A DNA stretch of 5,686 nt from an uncultured archaeon (GTDB lineage Archaea; Aenigmatarchaeota; Aenigmatarchaeia; GW2011-AR5): assembly GCA_903825675.1 (NCBI GenBank), contig CAIKBN010000069.1:1-5686 (forward strand), read 5' to 3'. Under the pieces are notes generated by a model that saw only the letters and a program-made list of their open reading frames with translations, searched no databases and was not told the DNA's origin. A program made the translations under genes and the position numbers. Numbering within the stretch: position 1 is the stretch's first letter; each line of letters starts with the position of its first letter. This document shows, piece by piece, positions 5,230 to 5,686 of the stretch.

Positions 5230-5609
5230 TGAATGAACCAAAACCGCTACCGCCGAGCTTAAGGGATCATAAGAGATATGTGGTATTTGAGGCTATATCT
5301 GAAAATAAAATAGAATACGGGGATTTTGTAAATGCGGTATGGGATTCTATGCTGAATTTTCTTGGCGAATTAGAAGCAAGCAAGGCCAAGATATGGTTTA
5401 TAAAGAATCTGTACGATGAGAATAATCAGCGCGGGATTATAAGGTGCGGAAATAATTATGTGGAACATATAAGAACTGTTTTGTCGCTGATTCATATGAT
5501 AGGGGAAAAAAGGGTTGCAATTAAAATCTTGGGTGTCACAGGAACTATAAAGAGCGCGAGAAACAAATATTTAGCAACCATGGATTTAAGGAGTTTCGTA
5601 GGGGAGTAA
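5229..5609 (+). CDS. rnp2: Ribonuclease P protein component 2 (Pop5/Rpp14 family)
   Basis: This 126-residue protein is the archaeal Pop5 subunit of RNase P, the partner of Rpp30 encoded just upstream. Pop5 has an RRM-like fold that contacts the catalytic domain of the RNase P RNA. Family signatures are LPPSLRDHKRYVVFE at the N terminus, a central helix-strand region, RGIIRCGNNYVEHIRTVL, and LGVTGTIKSARNKY near the C terminus. Length is normal for archaea. I start it at the ATG (MNEPKPLPPSLR) because of ribosome binding site spacing and because the family starts close to the LPPSLR block; an in-frame TTG two codons upstream is unlikely. A 10-bp inverted repeat straddles its translation start. 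The next gene begins immediately after the TAA, so the two are surely cotranscribed. Confidence 0.94.
   Translation: MNEPKPLPPSLRDHKRYVVFEAISENKIEYGDFVNAVWDSMLNFLGELEASKAKIWFIKNLYDENNQRGIIRCGNNYVEHIRTVLSLIHMIGEKRVAIKILGVTGTIKSARNKYLATMDLRSFVGE
5601..5606 (+). promoter_or_regulatory. Ribosome binding site of the last, partial gene
   Basis: GGGGAG lies inside the end of rnp2, 3 nt before the ATG at 5610, a slightly short spacing. It suggests translation coupled to rnp2. Confidence 0.45.
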
Positions 5610-5686
5610 ATGAACGATTACTTGGAGATGCTAAAAAGGGCTAAGGAGAATATGCCTGACCTGAAAAAAGGAGGCGAACGCTTTGA
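5610..5686 (+). CDS. eif2b: Likely translation initiation factor aIF2 subunit beta, N-terminal fragment (3' end outside window)
   Basis: Only 25 complete codons are present, reading MNDYLEMLKRAKENMPDL and ending at ERF followed by GA, the start of a Glu or Asp codon. The pattern Tyr, x-x-hydrophobic-Leu, basic-Ala, Pro, then Arg-Phe-(Glu) matches the N terminus of archaeal aIF2-beta as I remember it (YEKLLEKAYEELP, then RFEVP in Pyrococcus). aIF2-beta is part of the heterotrimer that delivers initiator Met-tRNA to the small ribosomal subunit. The ATG directly abuts the rnp2 stop codon, so this is the next gene of the same operon. The zinc-ribbon domain that would confirm the call lies outside the window; with so little sequence another small translation-related protein cannot be excluded. 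Confidence 0.68.
   Translation, partial: MNDYLEMLKRAKENMPDLKKGGERF

Overview
The window is archaeal chromosome, moderately AT-rich, with no mobile elements, tRNA, rRNA or CRISPR visible. The archaeal assignment rests on ribosomal protein L15e, two archaeal/eukaryotic-type RNase P proteins, an Nre-family DNA repair protein with a C-terminal PCNA-binding motif, an apparent aIF2-beta start, and TATA-box promoters about 25 nt upstream of start codons (leaderless style) mixed with GAGGTG-type ribosome binding sites. The short intergenic gaps, compact proteins and mosaic gene content would fit a small-genome lineage such as a DPANN archaeon (for example Woesearchaeota/Pacearchaeota), but the window has no marker gene that settles this.

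Layout: (1) 1-1154, plus strand, the C-terminal part of carbamoyl-phosphate synthase large subunit (carB), running in from the left edge. (2) 1168-3297, minus strand, a tandem of the DNA repair gene nreA followed by an unrecognised 299-residue soluble protein; each has its own TATA box. The unknown gene ends 13 nt from carB in convergent orientation. (3) 3298-3718, an intrinsic-looking terminator, a structured 3' UTR, and a small two-helix membrane protein, also on the minus strand. (4) 3719-3883, a divergent intergenic region crowded with inverted repeats and TATA-like sequences. (5) 3884-5686, plus strand, a translation/RNA-processing cluster: rpl15e, rnp3 (Rpp30), rnp2 (Pop5) and the first 25 codons of a likely aIF2-beta gene.

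The plus-strand cluster matches the known archaeal association of L15e with the Rpp30-Pop5 pair of RNase P, which form a complex that supports the catalytic domain of the RNase P RNA. The most interesting points are: a CarB that closely resembles the eukaryotic CAD/Bacteroidetes type rather than the usual prokaryotic type; a perfect 10-bp inverted repeat that puts the rnp2 ribosome binding site in a loop and its start codon at the stem; an interleaved set of inverted repeats between the membrane-protein gene and rpl15e; an Rpp30 that keeps the PHP HxH motif but has lost the terminal PHP motif; and the uncharacterised protein downstream of nreA. I found no strong evidence of a wholly new system.
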